A stretch of DNA of 64,000 nt from Bacteroidales bacterium (GCA_017477245.1 JAFUWY010000018.1:59185-123184), one strand, 5' to 3'. Positions 1 through 9,191 are shown, counted from the stretch's first letter. The notes: generated by a model from the sequence alone, not told the origin. Translations and numbers: made by a program.

Positions 1-34
1 TACCGCTTCTAGGTCTTTCCGGACCTGACCCTGA

Positions 35-62
35 GCCCGGCAGTGATGCCGGGCTTTTTTTT
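35..62 (+). terminator. Rho-independent terminator of an upstream gene
   Basis: A 7-bp perfect stem (gcccggc at 35-41, gccgggc at 48-54) with a 6-base loop is followed by eight T. It must end a + strand gene lying before the window. Bases 1-34 hold no recognisable coding sequence, and bases 63-183 are the AT-rich leader of the next gene. Confidence 0.85.
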
Positions 63-112
63 GTGGCTGGTTCCTTGTGACAAATCCCGGACAAACTGCA
101 TCTATTATTCAG

Positions 113-120
113 TATAATTG
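113..120 (+). promoter_or_regulatory. Possible -7 box for susC
   Basis: TATAATTG differs by one base from the Bacteroidota -7 consensus TAnnTTTG and lies in an AT-rich leader 63 bases before the start codon. No convincing -33 TTTG is seen at the right spacing, so this is tentative. A leader of about 60 bases is typical of susC genes. Confidence 0.3.
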
Positions 121-183
121 CTAACTTTACACTAATTAATAAAACTATTAACCATTTTTATTCAGTTTAACCAAAAATCTATT

Positions 184-3100
184 ATGATGAAAAGTCATCT
201 TCGAATGGCGATCGCATCACTGATCCTCCTGCTGGGGACGGTGTCCGCGTTTGCCCAGCAGCAGATTTCGGGAACTGTCAAGGACCAGGCGGGCGAGCCG
301 ATCATCGGCGCCTCCGTCGTTGTGCCCGGCACCACCAACGGTGTGATCACGGACGTCAACGGCGCATTCTCCATCCGCGTGGCCCCCGGCACGAACCTCG
401 AGATCTCGTGTATCGGTTATGTCACCCAGCGCGTGACGGCTGCCCCCAACCTGGCCATCACCCTGCAGGACGACAGCCTGCTCCTGGAAGAAGCCGTGGC
501 CGTGGGTTACGGTTCCATCACCAAGCGTTCGGTCTCGACGGCCATCTCCACGGTCAAGGGCAACAAGATCGCTGAGATGCCGAACTCGACCATGGCCCAG
601 TCCCTGGCGGGTATGTCTTCTGGTATCACGCTGCAGCAGGTCAACGGCGAGCCGGGTGCGGCTCCCGCGATCCGCATCCGCGGTAACGGTTCCGTCAACA
701 GCGGCAACGACCCGCTCTACGTCATCGACGGCTACCCGACCACGGACGCCCAGCTGTTCAACAACCTCAACCCGATCGACATCGAGGACATCCAGATCAT
801 GAAGGATGCCGCCTCCTCCGCCATCTATGGTTCCAAGGCCGGTAACGGCGTCATCATCATCACGACCAAGCAAGGCAGGGAAGGCAAGCCGAAGGTGAAT
901 TTCTCCACCCAGGTGGGTATCAGCCAGGCGCAGAACTTCGTGGACGTGCTGAACGCCGACGACTTCCTCGACATGATCATCGAGGCCCGCACCAACAGCG
1001 GAACCATCGGGCAGTTCCAGAACCTCGTAGACCTGCGCAAGAGCGGCAATTACCCCAACACGAACTGGCAGGACGAGGTGTTCCGCAACGCGCTCAACGC
1101 CCGCGCCAACCTCAGCGTGACGGGCGGCAGCGAGCGCGTGCGCTACAACTTCTCCGTGGGCTACCAGAATGAAGACGGTATCCTGCTCAACTCCTTCTTC
1201 AAGAAGGTGACGGTCAAGGGCGGTTTCGAGGCCAAGCTGACCGACTGGCTCAAGTTCGGCGCCAGCTTCTCCCCGACCTACAGCTACCGCCGCAGCCAGT
1301 CCCCCTCGGGCGGTAATACCGAAGACCATACCGGTGTGATCGCCGAGGTGCTGACCGGTGCCCCGATCCTGCCGGTCTACCAGCCCAACGGTGATTATAC
1401 CCAGACCCAGCAGCACTACCCGACCTATGGCCTGAACAACCAGTGGCGCAACCCGGTGGCGAACCTGCTGGAGAACAATGACGATACGTTCACCATCCGC
1501 ACGGTCAACAGCGGCTTCATTGAGGCGACTCCTGTCAAGGGCCTGACCCTCCGATCCACGCTCAATTTCTCCACGAACTCCGTCCGCCGCGAGTACTACC
1601 AGAGCGCCTATATGCTCGGTGGTGCCTATACCGGCAACAAGTCCACGCCGTACCTCAATGTCATCGACGCCTACCGGCGCTCGGACTTCGGCTACAACCT
1701 CTACTGGTCCACGACGGCGACCTACAAGTGGGACATCGCCGACCTGCACCACTTCAATGCGGTGGCCGGTTACGACTACGAGTACAACAGCGGCTTCTGG
1801 GTGCGCCAGGATGACCGTACCGACGCCGACAACCCGGTGGCCTACAACAACACGACCATCACCAATGTCAACGGTGCTACCCTGTGGAACGGTTCCTCCT
1901 CCTTCAGCGAGTACCTGTTCGATGCCATCTTCGGCCGTCTGATCTACGACTACGACAACAAGTACATCCTCTCGGCCTCTGTCCGCCGCGACCGCTCCTC
2001 GAAGTTCGGTCCGGACAACCGTGCGGGTATCTTCTGGTCCGTGTCCGGCGCCTGGAACCTCTCCGAAGAGGCTTTCTTGAAAGACGTGAGCTGGCTGAAC
2101 ATCGCCAAGATCCGCGCCAGCTACGGTGTGACCGGTAATGACCAGATCGGCAACAACTACGCCTGGATCAGCGAACTGAACAAGAACCACGATGTCGTGT
2201 TCGGCACGACCGCCGTGAAGGGTTACTATCCGAGTGCCTATTCGAACCGTATGCTGGGCTGGGAGAAGAACAACCAGGTCGACCTCGGTTTCGACCTCGG
2301 CGTCATCGACCGCATCAACCTGACGGTCGACCTCTACCGCCGTGTCAGTGACATCGTGATGCCGGCCAGCATCCCCAACTTCAACGGTATCGCAAGCAGC
2401 ATCAACATGAACTCCGGCCAGATCGAGAACAAGGGTATCGAGATCCAGTTGACGGCCCGTCCGTTCACGGGTGACTTCCAATGGGAGACCACCCTCAACT
2501 GGTCGCTGAACCGCAACAAGATCCTTTCGCTTGCCGACGGCCAGGACCAGCTGTCGAACCAGCGCGCCGGTACCAAGTGGAGCAACGTCATCCGCAACTA
2601 CGTGGGCCGTCCGATGGGCGACATGTACATGTACAAGGTGATCGGCACGTTCAATACCGAAGCCGACCTGCAGAAGGCCCGCAAGGGCACCCAGGCCCTC
2701 GGCGACCTGATGTTCGAGGACTACAGCGGCCCGCAGGGCACCCCTGACGGCGTAATCAATACCTACGACATGCAGCTGGTGGGCAACTACCAGCCGAAGT
2801 TCACCTACGGCTGGAACAACACCTTTGCCTACAAGAACTTCGACCTGGCGATGACGATCGACGGCCAGGTGGGCGGCAACGTCATCTACGCAGCGGCCCG
2901 CGCCTTCACGCTCAACCGCTACGACGACAACGTGCTCGCCGAGTCCGGCCTCGGCCGCTGGAAGTCCCCGACCGACACCGGCAACGGCATGTCCCACAAG
3001 GCGGGTACGGCCAACTTGGGCTCCAACATTGATGCGAGCACCCGCTACCTCTATGATGCCAGCTACCTGCGTATCCGCAACCTGTCCCTCGGCTATACGC

Positions 3101-3303
3101 TCCCGAAGCGTATCTGCCAGAAGATCGGCATGGAGGGCATCCGCCTGAGCGCGAATGTCCAGAACCTCTGGACCTTCGACAGGTATCCGGGCTACACCGT
3201 GGAGGCCAACTACAACGGCAACTCCGCGACCAACAACGGCGTTGACTTCGGCGGCTATCCGCTGAACCGTACGATGACCTTCGGCGTGAATATCAACTTC
3301 TAA
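184..3303 (+). CDS. susC: SusC/RagA-family TonB-linked outer-membrane receptor
   Basis: An outer-membrane beta-barrel transporter that works with a SusD lipoprotein to import a glycan or peptide using TonB energy. Residues 1-25 are a signal peptide ending at AFAQ. About residues 27-105 form the carboxypeptidase-regulatory-like domain, and a plug domain follows with the family motif DPLYVIDGYP and IRIRGNGSV. The remainder is the barrel, ending in an aromatic residue (NINF). The length of 1039 aa is normal. Two adjacent ATGs (184 and 187) can serve as start. The partner susD follows after a few bases. No sigma/anti-sigma pair, sensor or glycoside hydrolase adjoins it, so the substrate cannot be inferred. 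Confidence 0.95.
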   Translation: MMKSHLRMAIASLILLLGTVSAFAQQQISGTVKDQAGEPIIGASVVVPGTTNGVITDVNGAFSIRVAPGTNLEISCIGYVTQRVTAAPNLAITLQDDSLLLEEAVAVGYGSITKRSVSTAISTVKGNKIAEMPNSTMAQSLAGMSSGITLQQVNGEPGAAPAIRIRGNGSVNSGNDPLYVIDGYPTTDAQLFNNLNPIDIEDIQIMKDAASSAIYGSKAGNGVIIITTKQGREGKPKVNFSTQVGISQAQNFVDVLNADDFLDMIIEARTNSGTIGQFQNLVDLRKSGNYPNTNWQDEVFRNALNARANLSVTGGSERVRYNFSVGYQNEDGILLNSFFKKVTVKGGFEAKLTDWLKFGASFSPTYSYRRSQSPSGGNTEDHTGVIAEVLTGAPILPVYQPNGDYTQTQQHYPTYGLNNQWRNPVANLLENNDDTFTIRTVNSGFIEATPVKGLTLRSTLNFSTNSVRREYYQSAYMLGGAYTGNKSTPYLNVIDAYRRSDFGYNLYWSTTATYKWDIADLHHFNAVAGYDYEYNSGFWVRQDDRTDADNPVAYNNTTITNVNGATLWNGSSSFSEYLFDAIFGRLIYDYDNKYILSASVRRDRSSKFGPDNRAGIFWSVSGAWNLSEEAFLKDVSWLNIAKIRASYGVTGNDQIGNNYAWISELNKNHDVVFGTTAVKGYYPSAYSNRMLGWEKNNQVDLGFDLGVIDRINLTVDLYRRVSDIVMPASIPNFNGIASSINMNSGQIENKGIEIQLTARPFTGDFQWETTLNWSLNRNKILSLADGQDQLSNQRAGTKWSNVIRNYVGRPMGDMYMYKVIGTFNTEADLQKARKGTQALGDLMFEDYSGPQGTPDGVINTYDMQLVGNYQPKFTYGWNNTFAYKNFDLAMTIDGQVGGNVIYAAARAFTLNRYDDNVLAESGLGRWKSPTDTGNGMSHKAGTANLGSNIDASTRYLYDASYLRIRNLSLGYTLPKRICQKIGMEGIRLSANVQNLWTFDRYPGYTVEANYNGNSATNNGVDFGGYPLNRTMTFGVNINF

Positions 3304-3321
3304 GCTATGGGAGGACATAAT

Positions 3322-4938
3322 ATGAAGACCATCAACAAAATATCCATCCTTGTGCTGGGCCTGGCGGCCCTGACGGCCACCTCCTGCAGCGACAAGGCAT
3401 TCGACAAGTATCCGACGGACTCGATGCAGATGGAGACCTACGTGAAGAACGACTCCGAAGCATTGAACATCCTCTATGATGCATACTACTACCTGCGTTC
3501 GATCTCTTCCAGCATCATCACCATCAACGGTGTCGGTACGGACGAGGCCTACAACGGCAAGCGCAACAACGGCGTCGACGCCATTGCCTTGAACGAGTGC
3601 ACCTGGGACGCCACCTTCGGCATCTCCAGTTCGGTGTGGTCCAACAGCTACTACATGATCAACCGCTGCAACACGGTGACGGACCATGATGCTGACCTGA
3701 ACGACAAGAGCCTGGTGGCGGAAGCGAAGTTCCTTCGCGCCTATGCCTACTTCAACCTGGTCCGCCTGTTCGGCGCCTGCCCGCTGACGACGAGCGTGAT
3801 CGGCAACTACAAGGACCTCTACGACTTCGACCGCGATTCCGTGGAGGACATCTACAGCCAGATCGAGAGCGACCTGGCGGCCGCCATCTCGGGCCTGCCT
3901 GAGAGCCGCACCGCGGCCGCCGAGCAGGGCCGTGCGACCAAGATCGCTGCCTGGACCCTCCTCGGCGAGGTGCAGATGACCCGCGGCAACTACAGCGCTG
4001 CGAAGACCACGCTGGAGAACGTGATCAACTACGCGAACGCCAATCCTTCCAAGCTCGGCCTCGAGGAGCACGTGGCCCGCATCTACGATTCCACCAACCC
4101 GAACGGCAAGGAGATCATCTTCGCCGCCCAGTTCAACAACGGTGCGACCGTGGTGGCCAACGGCTTTATGAGCTCCTGCTACATCAACGGCGGTATGCCG
4201 GGCACCCAGCCCATCTACATCTACCCGGACGGCACCAAGTTCACCATCACGATCGGTGGTGGCGGCGGCGGCCTGCTGATGACCTGGGAGCTTTGGAACA
4301 AGCTGCGCGAGAATCCGGAGGACGAGCGTCTCACCAAGCTGGTCTATTCCGGCACGTATGACACCCAGGCGGTCGATACGGCCTCCGACGAGGTGACGGT
4401 CTACACGGATCCGACCACGGGCGGTACCCACGCCAACATTCCCAACACGCTGAAGTACTTCGACTTCCAGAACCAGGGCCTGTCGACCTGCCGTTCCAGC
4501 TGCGACAACATCATCTACCGCTACGGCGGTGTGCTGCTGATGTATGCCGAGTGCCTCAACGAGACGGGCGGCGACGCGCTGAAGTACATCAACATGATCC
4601 GCACCCGTGCCGGCATCGACGAGATCTCGGTCTCCGGCAAGGATGCCGTCAAGCAGGCACTCGAGGATGAGTCCTTCCGCGAGCTGTGCTTCGAGGGTCA
4701 CCGCTGGTTCGACCTGCTCCGCAACAAGCGGCTGAAGGCCGTGATGACGGCGCACTTCAACCACCGCACCCCGGGCCTGTCCCCGCTGCATCAGGGTAGT
4801 GACAACGGCATGGTCGTCGCCGACGACAAGGCGACGAGCGGCACTCCTTCGGTATGGCGTTACAACGACGACGTGTTGTTCCCGATCCCTTACGACCAGA
4901 TCCAGCTGACCGACTGGGACCAGAACCCCGACTATTAG
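3322..4938 (+). CDS. susD: SusD/RagB-family nutrient-binding lipoprotein
   Basis: The surface lipoprotein that caps the SusC channel and binds the substrate. The start at 3322 is chosen over an in-frame ATG at 3307 because a good ribosome site (gggagg, 3309-3314) lies seven bases before it and the signal peptide then begins properly. The lipobox TATSC places the lipid on Cys22. TPR-like helices follow, then the C-terminal SusD signature FRELCFEGHRWFDLLR near residues 455-470. At 538 aa it has normal length. It is translated directly after susC and is followed by a strong terminator, so the two form a bicistronic operon. Confidence 0.95.
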   Translation: MKTINKISILVLGLAALTATSCSDKAFDKYPTDSMQMETYVKNDSEALNILYDAYYYLRSISSSIITINGVGTDEAYNGKRNNGVDAIALNECTWDATFGISSSVWSNSYYMINRCNTVTDHDADLNDKSLVAEAKFLRAYAYFNLVRLFGACPLTTSVIGNYKDLYDFDRDSVEDIYSQIESDLAAAISGLPESRTAAAEQGRATKIAAWTLLGEVQMTRGNYSAAKTTLENVINYANANPSKLGLEEHVARIYDSTNPNGKEIIFAAQFNNGATVVANGFMSSCYINGGMPGTQPIYIYPDGTKFTITIGGGGGGLLMTWELWNKLRENPEDERLTKLVYSGTYDTQAVDTASDEVTVYTDPTTGGTHANIPNTLKYFDFQNQGLSTCRSSCDNIIYRYGGVLLMYAECLNETGGDALKYINMIRTRAGIDEISVSGKDAVKQALEDESFRELCFEGHRWFDLLRNKRLKAVMTAHFNHRTPGLSPLHQGSDNGMVVADDKATSGTPSVWRYNDDVLFPIPYDQIQLTDWDQNPDY

Positions 4939-4960
4939 CAGATCGCCGTATCTGATTGAA

Positions 4961-4998
4961 AATTCCCGGCCTGCCCCGATGCAGGTCGGGAATTTTTG
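4961..4998 (+). terminator. Terminator of the susCD operon
   Basis: A 14-bp stem (4961-4974 with 4981-4994, one G-U pair) with a six-base loop is followed by a T-run. It directly abuts the -7 box of the next gene, so the operons are insulated within about 40 bases. Confidence 0.85.
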
Positions 4999-5000
4999 CG

Positions 5001-5008
5001 TATCTTTG
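5001..5008 (+). promoter_or_regulatory. -7 box TATCTTTG of nfnA
   Basis: Exact match to TAnnTTTG. The ATG at 5014 is only five bases downstream, which predicts a leaderless or nearly leaderless transcript. It also argues against the TTG at 4996 as the start codon, since that lies upstream of the promoter box. Confidence 0.65.
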
Positions 5009-5013
5009 AAGAT

Positions 5014-5874
5014 ATGTATCAGATACTGAAAAAAGAGATGCTGACTCCGACAATCTGTCGGATGGAAGTGAAGGCCCCGCGGCTCGCCGCAGCGGCGCAG
5101 CCGGGCCAGTTCCTGATCGTACGCGCGGACGAGCAGGGTGAGCGGATTCCGCTGACAATCAGTGATTTCGATGCCAACGCCGGCACGGTGACCATCGTTA
5201 CGCAGAAGATTGGCGCGTCCAGCGCCGACATCATCGCACTCGAGGAGGGCGAGGGCTTCAGCGACGTGGTCGGCCCGCTCGGCCTCCCGTCCGAGTTCGT
5301 GGAGATGGCTCCGGAGCAGCTCTCGTCGATGCGTTATATCTTCATCGCCGGCGGCGTGGGCACGGCGCCCGTCTATCCGCAGGCCAAGTGGCTGCACGAC
5401 CGCGGCGTGGCCGTGGACGTGATCATCGGCGCGAAGACGAAGGACCTGCTGATCTACAAGGAGGAGATGGCCGCTGTCTGCGACAACCTTTTCATCTGTA
5501 CCGACGACGGTTCCGAGGGCTTCCACGGCATGGTCACGGCCCTGCTCGAGAAGCTGGTGGCCGACGGCCACAGCTACACGCAGGCCGTGGCGATCGGCCC
5601 GATGATCATGATGAAGTTCACGACCCTGACCGCCAAGAAGCTGGACCTCCCCATCACGGTGAGCCTCAATACCCTGATGGTGGACGGCACGGGCATGTGC
5701 GGTGCGTGCCGCGTGAGCGTGGGCGGCAAGACGCGCTTCGCGTGCGTCGAGGGCCCCGAGTTCGACGGCTACCTCGTGGATTTCGACGAGGCGATGCGCC
5801 GCCAGGGACAGTACAAGGCCGAGGAGGCCGAAGCGAATGAGAAACACGTTTGTAAAATAGGGAGGGGCAAATAG
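5014..5874 (+). CDS. nfnA: NfnA-type NAD/FAD and [2Fe-2S] ferredoxin-NADP oxidoreductase small subunit
   Basis: The flavin subunit of NADH-dependent reduced ferredoxin:NADP+ oxidoreductase, related to the dihydroorotate dehydrogenase electron-transfer subunit. The N-terminal half has an FAD-binding barrel with the motif RIPLTI. A nucleotide-binding segment has FIAGGVGTAPVYP near residue 110. The C-terminus carries the [2Fe-2S] cysteines in GTGMCGACRV followed by a third cysteine (FACVEG). The 286-aa length fits NfnA. It is one base away from nfnB, whose ribosome site lies inside this gene, so the two are translationally coupled. It could alternatively be named a sulfide dehydrogenase subunit; the electron partners are inferred from family only. 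Confidence 0.85.
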   Translation: MYQILKKEMLTPTICRMEVKAPRLAAAAQPGQFLIVRADEQGERIPLTISDFDANAGTVTIVTQKIGASSADIIALEEGEGFSDVVGPLGLPSEFVEMAPEQLSSMRYIFIAGGVGTAPVYPQAKWLHDRGVAVDVIIGAKTKDLLIYKEEMAAVCDNLFICTDDGSEGFHGMVTALLEKLVADGHSYTQAVAIGPMIMMKFTTLTAKKLDLPITVSLNTLMVDGTGMCGACRVSVGGKTRFACVEGPEFDGYLVDFDEAMRRQGQYKAEEAEANEKHVCKIGRGK

Positions 5875-5875
5875 T

Positions 5876-7348
5876 ATGGCAAACCGTATTCCCCGTGTGC
5901 CGGTCCGCGAGCAGGACCCCAAGGTCCGCGCGACCAATTTCGATGAAGTGTGCTACGGCTACAACAAGGAGGAGGCGATGCTCGAGGCATCCCGCTGCCT
6001 GAACTGCCGCAATCCCCGTTGCATGACGGCCTGCCCGGTCGGTCTGCAGATCCCGCGGTTCATCGCGGAGATCGTGGCGGACAACATAGCGGGCGCGGCC
6101 GCCGTGATCGCGGAGGATTCCTCGCTGCCCGCCGTCTGCGGGCGCGTGTGTCCGCAGGAGACCCAGTGCGAGGGCAGCTGCGTGCTCGGCGTCAAGGGCG
6201 AGCCCGTGGCCATTGGCAAGCTCGAGCGCTTTGTCGCCGACTATAGTCGCGACCAGGCTGCCTCCGGGCAGTGCCCGCAAAATACTGCCGGTGCCGCCTG
6301 CATGCCGGATCGCGACAGCGATCATCCGGCCATCCCCCTTGAGGGGGCGCAGGGGGTGAAGGAATCCCTCGGGACCAAGCGCCGCGTAGCGGTGATTGGT
6401 TCCGGGCCTGCTGGTCTCGCGTGTGCCAGTGATCTCGCGAAGTGGGGCTACGACGTGACGATCTTCGAGGCGCTCCACAAGGCAGGCGGCGTGCTGGAGT
6501 ACGGCATCCCGGAGTTCCGTCTGCCGAAGGACAAGGTCCTGCGCCACGAGATCGACGACGTGCGCGCCCTCGGCGTCAGGATCGAGACCAACGTCATCAT
6601 CGGCCGCACGATCACGATCGATGCGCTGATGGACAAGGAAGGCTTCGAGGCCGTCTTCATCGGCACGGGCGCCGGTCTGCCGAAATTCATGAATATCCCC
6701 GGAGAGAACCTCTGCGGTGTCTTTTCCGCCAATGAGTTCCTGACCCGCAACAACCTCATGAAGGCTTGGCGCGAGGACTACCTGACCCCGATCCACGCCG
6801 GCAAGAAGGTGTGCGTCGTGGGCGGCGGCAACGTCGCCATGGACGCTGCGCGCACGGCGCTGCGCCTGGGAGCGGAGGTCCACATCGTGTACCGCCGCAC
6901 CGAAGCGGAGCTCCCGGCCCGCCGCGAGGAGGTCCACCACGCCATGCAGGAGGGCATCATCTTCGACATGCTGACCAACCCGGTCGAGGTGCTCGGCGAC
7001 GAGAAGGGCTGGGTCCGCGCCCTGAAGTGCATCCGGATGGAGCTCGGCGAGCCCGACGAGAGCGGCCGCCGCAGCCCCGTGCCCATCCCCGGCTCGGAGT
7101 TCGAGATCCCTACGGAGACCGTCATTATGGCCCTCGGCACGTCCCCGAACCCGCTGATCTCCAAGACCACGCAGGGGCTGGAGACCACGCGCCGCGGCTG
7201 CCTGGTGGCCGACGATTCCGGCGCCACCACGCGTCCGGGCGTCTTCGCCGGCGGCGACGCCGTCACGGGCGCCGCGACGGTGATCCTTGCCATGGGCGCC
7301 GGCCGCACGGCCGCCAAGGCCATCGACGCCTACCTGAAAGCCAAGTAA
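5876..7348 (+). CDS. nfnB: NfnB / glutamate-synthase-small-subunit-like NADPH oxidoreductase, with an unusual insert
   Basis: The large subunit partner of NfnA, carrying two [4Fe-4S] clusters and FAD and reacting with NADP(H) and ferredoxin. Cysteines are seen in CLNCRNPRCMTACP (residues 41-54) and CGRVCPQETQCEGSC (87-101). The FAD motif GSGPAGLACA is at about 174-183 and the NADP motif GGGNVAMDAARTA is near 325. The C-terminal GGDAVTGAATV is typical of the family. The 490-aa length exceeds the usual value of about 465 aa. The extra part is residues 127-166 (bases about 6256-6375), a repeat-like sequence with hairpins between the cluster domain and the FAD domain. Start ATG at 5876 is preceded by gggagggg. 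Confidence 0.88.
   Translation: MANRIPRVPVREQDPKVRATNFDEVCYGYNKEEAMLEASRCLNCRNPRCMTACPVGLQIPRFIAEIVADNIAGAAAVIAEDSSLPAVCGRVCPQETQCEGSCVLGVKGEPVAIGKLERFVADYSRDQAASGQCPQNTAGAACMPDRDSDHPAIPLEGAQGVKESLGTKRRVAVIGSGPAGLACASDLAKWGYDVTIFEALHKAGGVLEYGIPEFRLPKDKVLRHEIDDVRALGVRIETNVIIGRTITIDALMDKEGFEAVFIGTGAGLPKFMNIPGENLCGVFSANEFLTRNNLMKAWREDYLTPIHAGKKVCVVGGGNVAMDAARTALRLGAEVHIVYRRTEAELPARREEVHHAMQEGIIFDMLTNPVEVLGDEKGWVRALKCIRMELGEPDESGRRSPVPIPGSEFEIPTETVIMALGTSPNPLISKTTQGLETTRRGCLVADDSGATTRPGVFAGGDAVTGAATVILAMGAGRTAAKAIDAYLKAK
6256..6375 (+). repeat. GC-rich palindromic repeat inserted in frame in nfnB
   Basis: This stretch has the look of intergenic repeat DNA: a hairpin gccggatcgc/gcgatcatccggc (6304-6330) followed by ccccc-ttga-ggggg (6334-6347) and cgcagggggt. 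It encodes residues 127-166, rich in A, G, P and D, exactly at the junction of two NfnB domains. The reading frame is kept. The edges are approximate. Confidence 0.55.
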
Positions 7349-7399
7349 CAGTCATTGCTACCACACTGAAACTAACCAACGATAACCTATCCGAACCAC

Positions 7400-8329
7400 A
7401 TGAAAATTCAAGACATCATGGCTCCTCTCGGGACTTGGAAGTTCTGGAAGGAGCTTCTGATCATGACCGTCGGCATGTTCATCGCCGCAGCGGCCGTGTA
7501 CTATTTCCTCGTTCCGAGCAAGATCGTCGTCGGCAGCATCTCGGGTCTGTCGATCGTCATCAGCGCCCTCTTCGAGCAGGCCGGCATCGCCGTCAAGGTG
7601 TCCACGGTCGTGCTCATCATCAACGCCATCCTGCTGGTCATGGCCTATTTCCTGATCGGCAAGGAGTTCGGGCTCAAGACCTGCTACACGGCGCTGATCC
7701 TCGGCCCGATGATGGACCTGTGGGAGAAGATCTGCCCCAACACGGCGCTCCTCGCTCCCGGTTCCACCTCCGTGATGGGCGACCTCTGGTTCGACCTGAT
7801 CTGCTTCGTGCTCATCCTGAGCATGTCCCAGGCCATCATGTTCCGCATCAACGCCTCGACGGGCGGCCTGGACATCCTCGCCAAGATCGTCAACAAGTAC
7901 CTGCATTTCGACATCGGGCTGTCGGTGACGATCGCGGGCGTGGTCATCTGCTGCACGGCCTTCTTCGTGAACCCGTTCCGCCTGGTGATCGTCGGCCTGA
8001 TCGGCACTTGGATCAACGGCATCATCGTGGACTATTTCATGGCGAGCCTGAGCCGCCGCAAGCGCGTCTGCATCATCTCCGACGAGCATGAGAAGATCCG
8101 GGACTACATCGTCAACAAGATCGTTCGCGGCTGCTCCCTGTACGAGGTCACGGGCGGCTACAAGGGCGACAAGCGCATGGAGATCCAGAGCCTGCTGACC
8201 AAGGACGAGTTCGCCGACCTGATGAACTTCATCCGCGAGAACGACATCAAGGCCTTCATCACGGCCGGCAACGTCAGCGAGGTCTACGGCCTCTGGTCCG
8301 AGCACAAGAAGCACCGTCTCCGGGCTTGA
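7400..8329 (+). CDS. YitT-family (DUF161 + DUF2179) integral membrane protein
   Basis: A membrane protein of unknown transport role. The N-terminal two thirds show five or six hydrophobic segments beginning at residue 16 (ELLIMTVGMFIAAAAVYYF), with the family motif GGLDILAKI near residue 155. The last 90 residues form the soluble DUF2179 domain. The 309-aa length is normal. The stop codon lies inside a GC-rich repeat (ccgggcttgac, 8320-8330) shared with the convergent AraC gene. The 51-base spacer from nfnB shows no terminator, so the two may be co-transcribed. Confidence 0.85.
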   Translation: MKIQDIMAPLGTWKFWKELLIMTVGMFIAAAAVYYFLVPSKIVVGSISGLSIVISALFEQAGIAVKVSTVVLIINAILLVMAYFLIGKEFGLKTCYTALILGPMMDLWEKICPNTALLAPGSTSVMGDLWFDLICFVLILSMSQAIMFRINASTGGLDILAKIVNKYLHFDIGLSVTIAGVVICCTAFFVNPFRLVIVGLIGTWINGIIVDYFMASLSRRKRVCIISDEHEKIRDYIVNKIVRGCSLYEVTGGYKGDKRMEIQSLLTKDEFADLMNFIRENDIKAFITAGNVSEVYGLWSEHKKHRLRA

Positions 8330-8333
8330 CCCC

Positions 8334-8360
8334 CGTCATTCCGGGCTTGACCCGGAATCT
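8334..8360. repeat. Palindromic repeat between convergent genes
   Basis: The sequence is cgtc followed by attccggg-cttga-cccggaat, an 8-bp stem with a 5-base loop. The AraC stop codon (8336-8338 on the minus strand) lies inside it. The 11-mer ccgggcttgac is also present just before it, at 8320-8330, where it forms the end of the YitT gene. A closely similar copy is at 39773-39800. This is a dispersed-repeat type rather than an ordinary terminator, as no T-run follows. Confidence 0.7.
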
Positions 8361-9187
8361 CCTTCCGCCGGTGTCTCGCGCGGCGGATATCCATAGCGTT
8401 TCTTATAGGCCCGGCTGAAGAAAGCCGGGTCCCGGAAACCTGACTCCAGCATCGCGTCGGCGACGCGGCAGCCGCCTGCCGCGAGCAGCCGGTTTGCCTC
8501 CTGCAGGCGCCGGTGCAGGATCCATTTCTCGGGCGTGAGCTCGCTGACCTTCTTGAAGTCCCGCTTGAAGGCGGACAGGCTCCGACCGGTGTAGCGCGCG
8601 AGCTCGGGCACGGACAGGTCGTAGAGGTAGTTCTCCTCCATGAATCCCAGCAGGTCCACCTTCCAGGGCTGGGCGAAGTCGAACAGCGACGCGTAGACGT
8701 TGCGGTCGGCGGCAAGCACGCAGCGTGCGCCCTCCAGGCGCTTGAGCCAGGCGACTTCCTCCGTCAGGGAATCGGCCGCGTCGAGATAAGGGGTGAGCGA
8801 GAGGAAGAGACTCTCCAGGTCGGGCCCTGCCGGGATCTTTAGGACGGGCTCGCGGCTCCGCTGGGCGTCGCGCGGCAGGTCCTCGGGACGCAGGGTCCGG
8901 TAGTAGGAGTGCAGGAATTTGCGGCAGAAGAAGAGGGCGACGGACTGGAAGGGCGTCCCGCCGTCCTCCGGCGCCCAGGCGTCCAGGCTGAGCCGGTGGT
9001 CCTTGCGCAGGAACACGCAGTCGCCGGCGGCGAGGGGCGTGCGTTTGTCGTCACAGACCACCTCCGCGCGGCCGGAGCGGATGTAGAGCAGGGTGTGTTC
9101 CTTGAGGTGCTGCGGACCGCGGACATCCTCCCGGTCCACCCGGGAGAAGACCACGCCGGAGCGGTTGATGCGGCTGAATCCTTCCAT
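8336..9187 (-). CDS. AraC-family transcriptional regulator with cupin sensor domain
   Basis: A likely regulator of the divergent TonB receptor. The N-terminal 130 residues look like a cupin-type ligand-binding domain (GDCVFLRKDHRLSLD). The C-terminal 100 residues hold two helix-turn-helix motifs, including LSVPELARYTGRSLSAFK and ending with the family signature GFRDPAFFSRAYKKRYG. The 283-aa length is usual. The last residues (GDSGSSPE) are encoded by a palindromic repeat, so the C-terminal tail has been rewritten by it. The start ATG at 9187 lies four bases after an exact -7 box. The ligand is unknown; iron, heme or a cobamide would fit the neighbouring receptor. Confidence 0.9.
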   Translation of the reverse strand: MEGFSRINRSGVVFSRVDREDVRGPQHLKEHTLLYIRSGRAEVVCDDKRTPLAAGDCVFLRKDHRLSLDAWAPEDGGTPFQSVALFFCRKFLHSYYRTLRPEDLPRDAQRSREPVLKIPAGPDLESLFLSLTPYLDAADSLTEEVAWLKRLEGARCVLAADRNVYASLFDFAQPWKVDLLGFMEENYLYDLSVPELARYTGRSLSAFKRDFKKVSELTPEKWILHRRLQEANRLLAAGGCRVADAMLESGFRDPAFFSRAYKKRYGYPPRETPAEGDSGSSPE

Positions 9188-9191
9188 GGTG

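Noticed and set aside
217-5937. A minus-strand open frame of 1906 codons opposite susCD
   Set aside because: It is His/Val/Gly/Arg rich, has no domain and lies wholly opposite well-supported genes; it is an effect of the GC-rich codon pattern.
7358-8314. A long minus-strand frame opposite the YitT gene
   Set aside because: Asp/His/Ala-rich shadow of the hydrophobic YitT codons.
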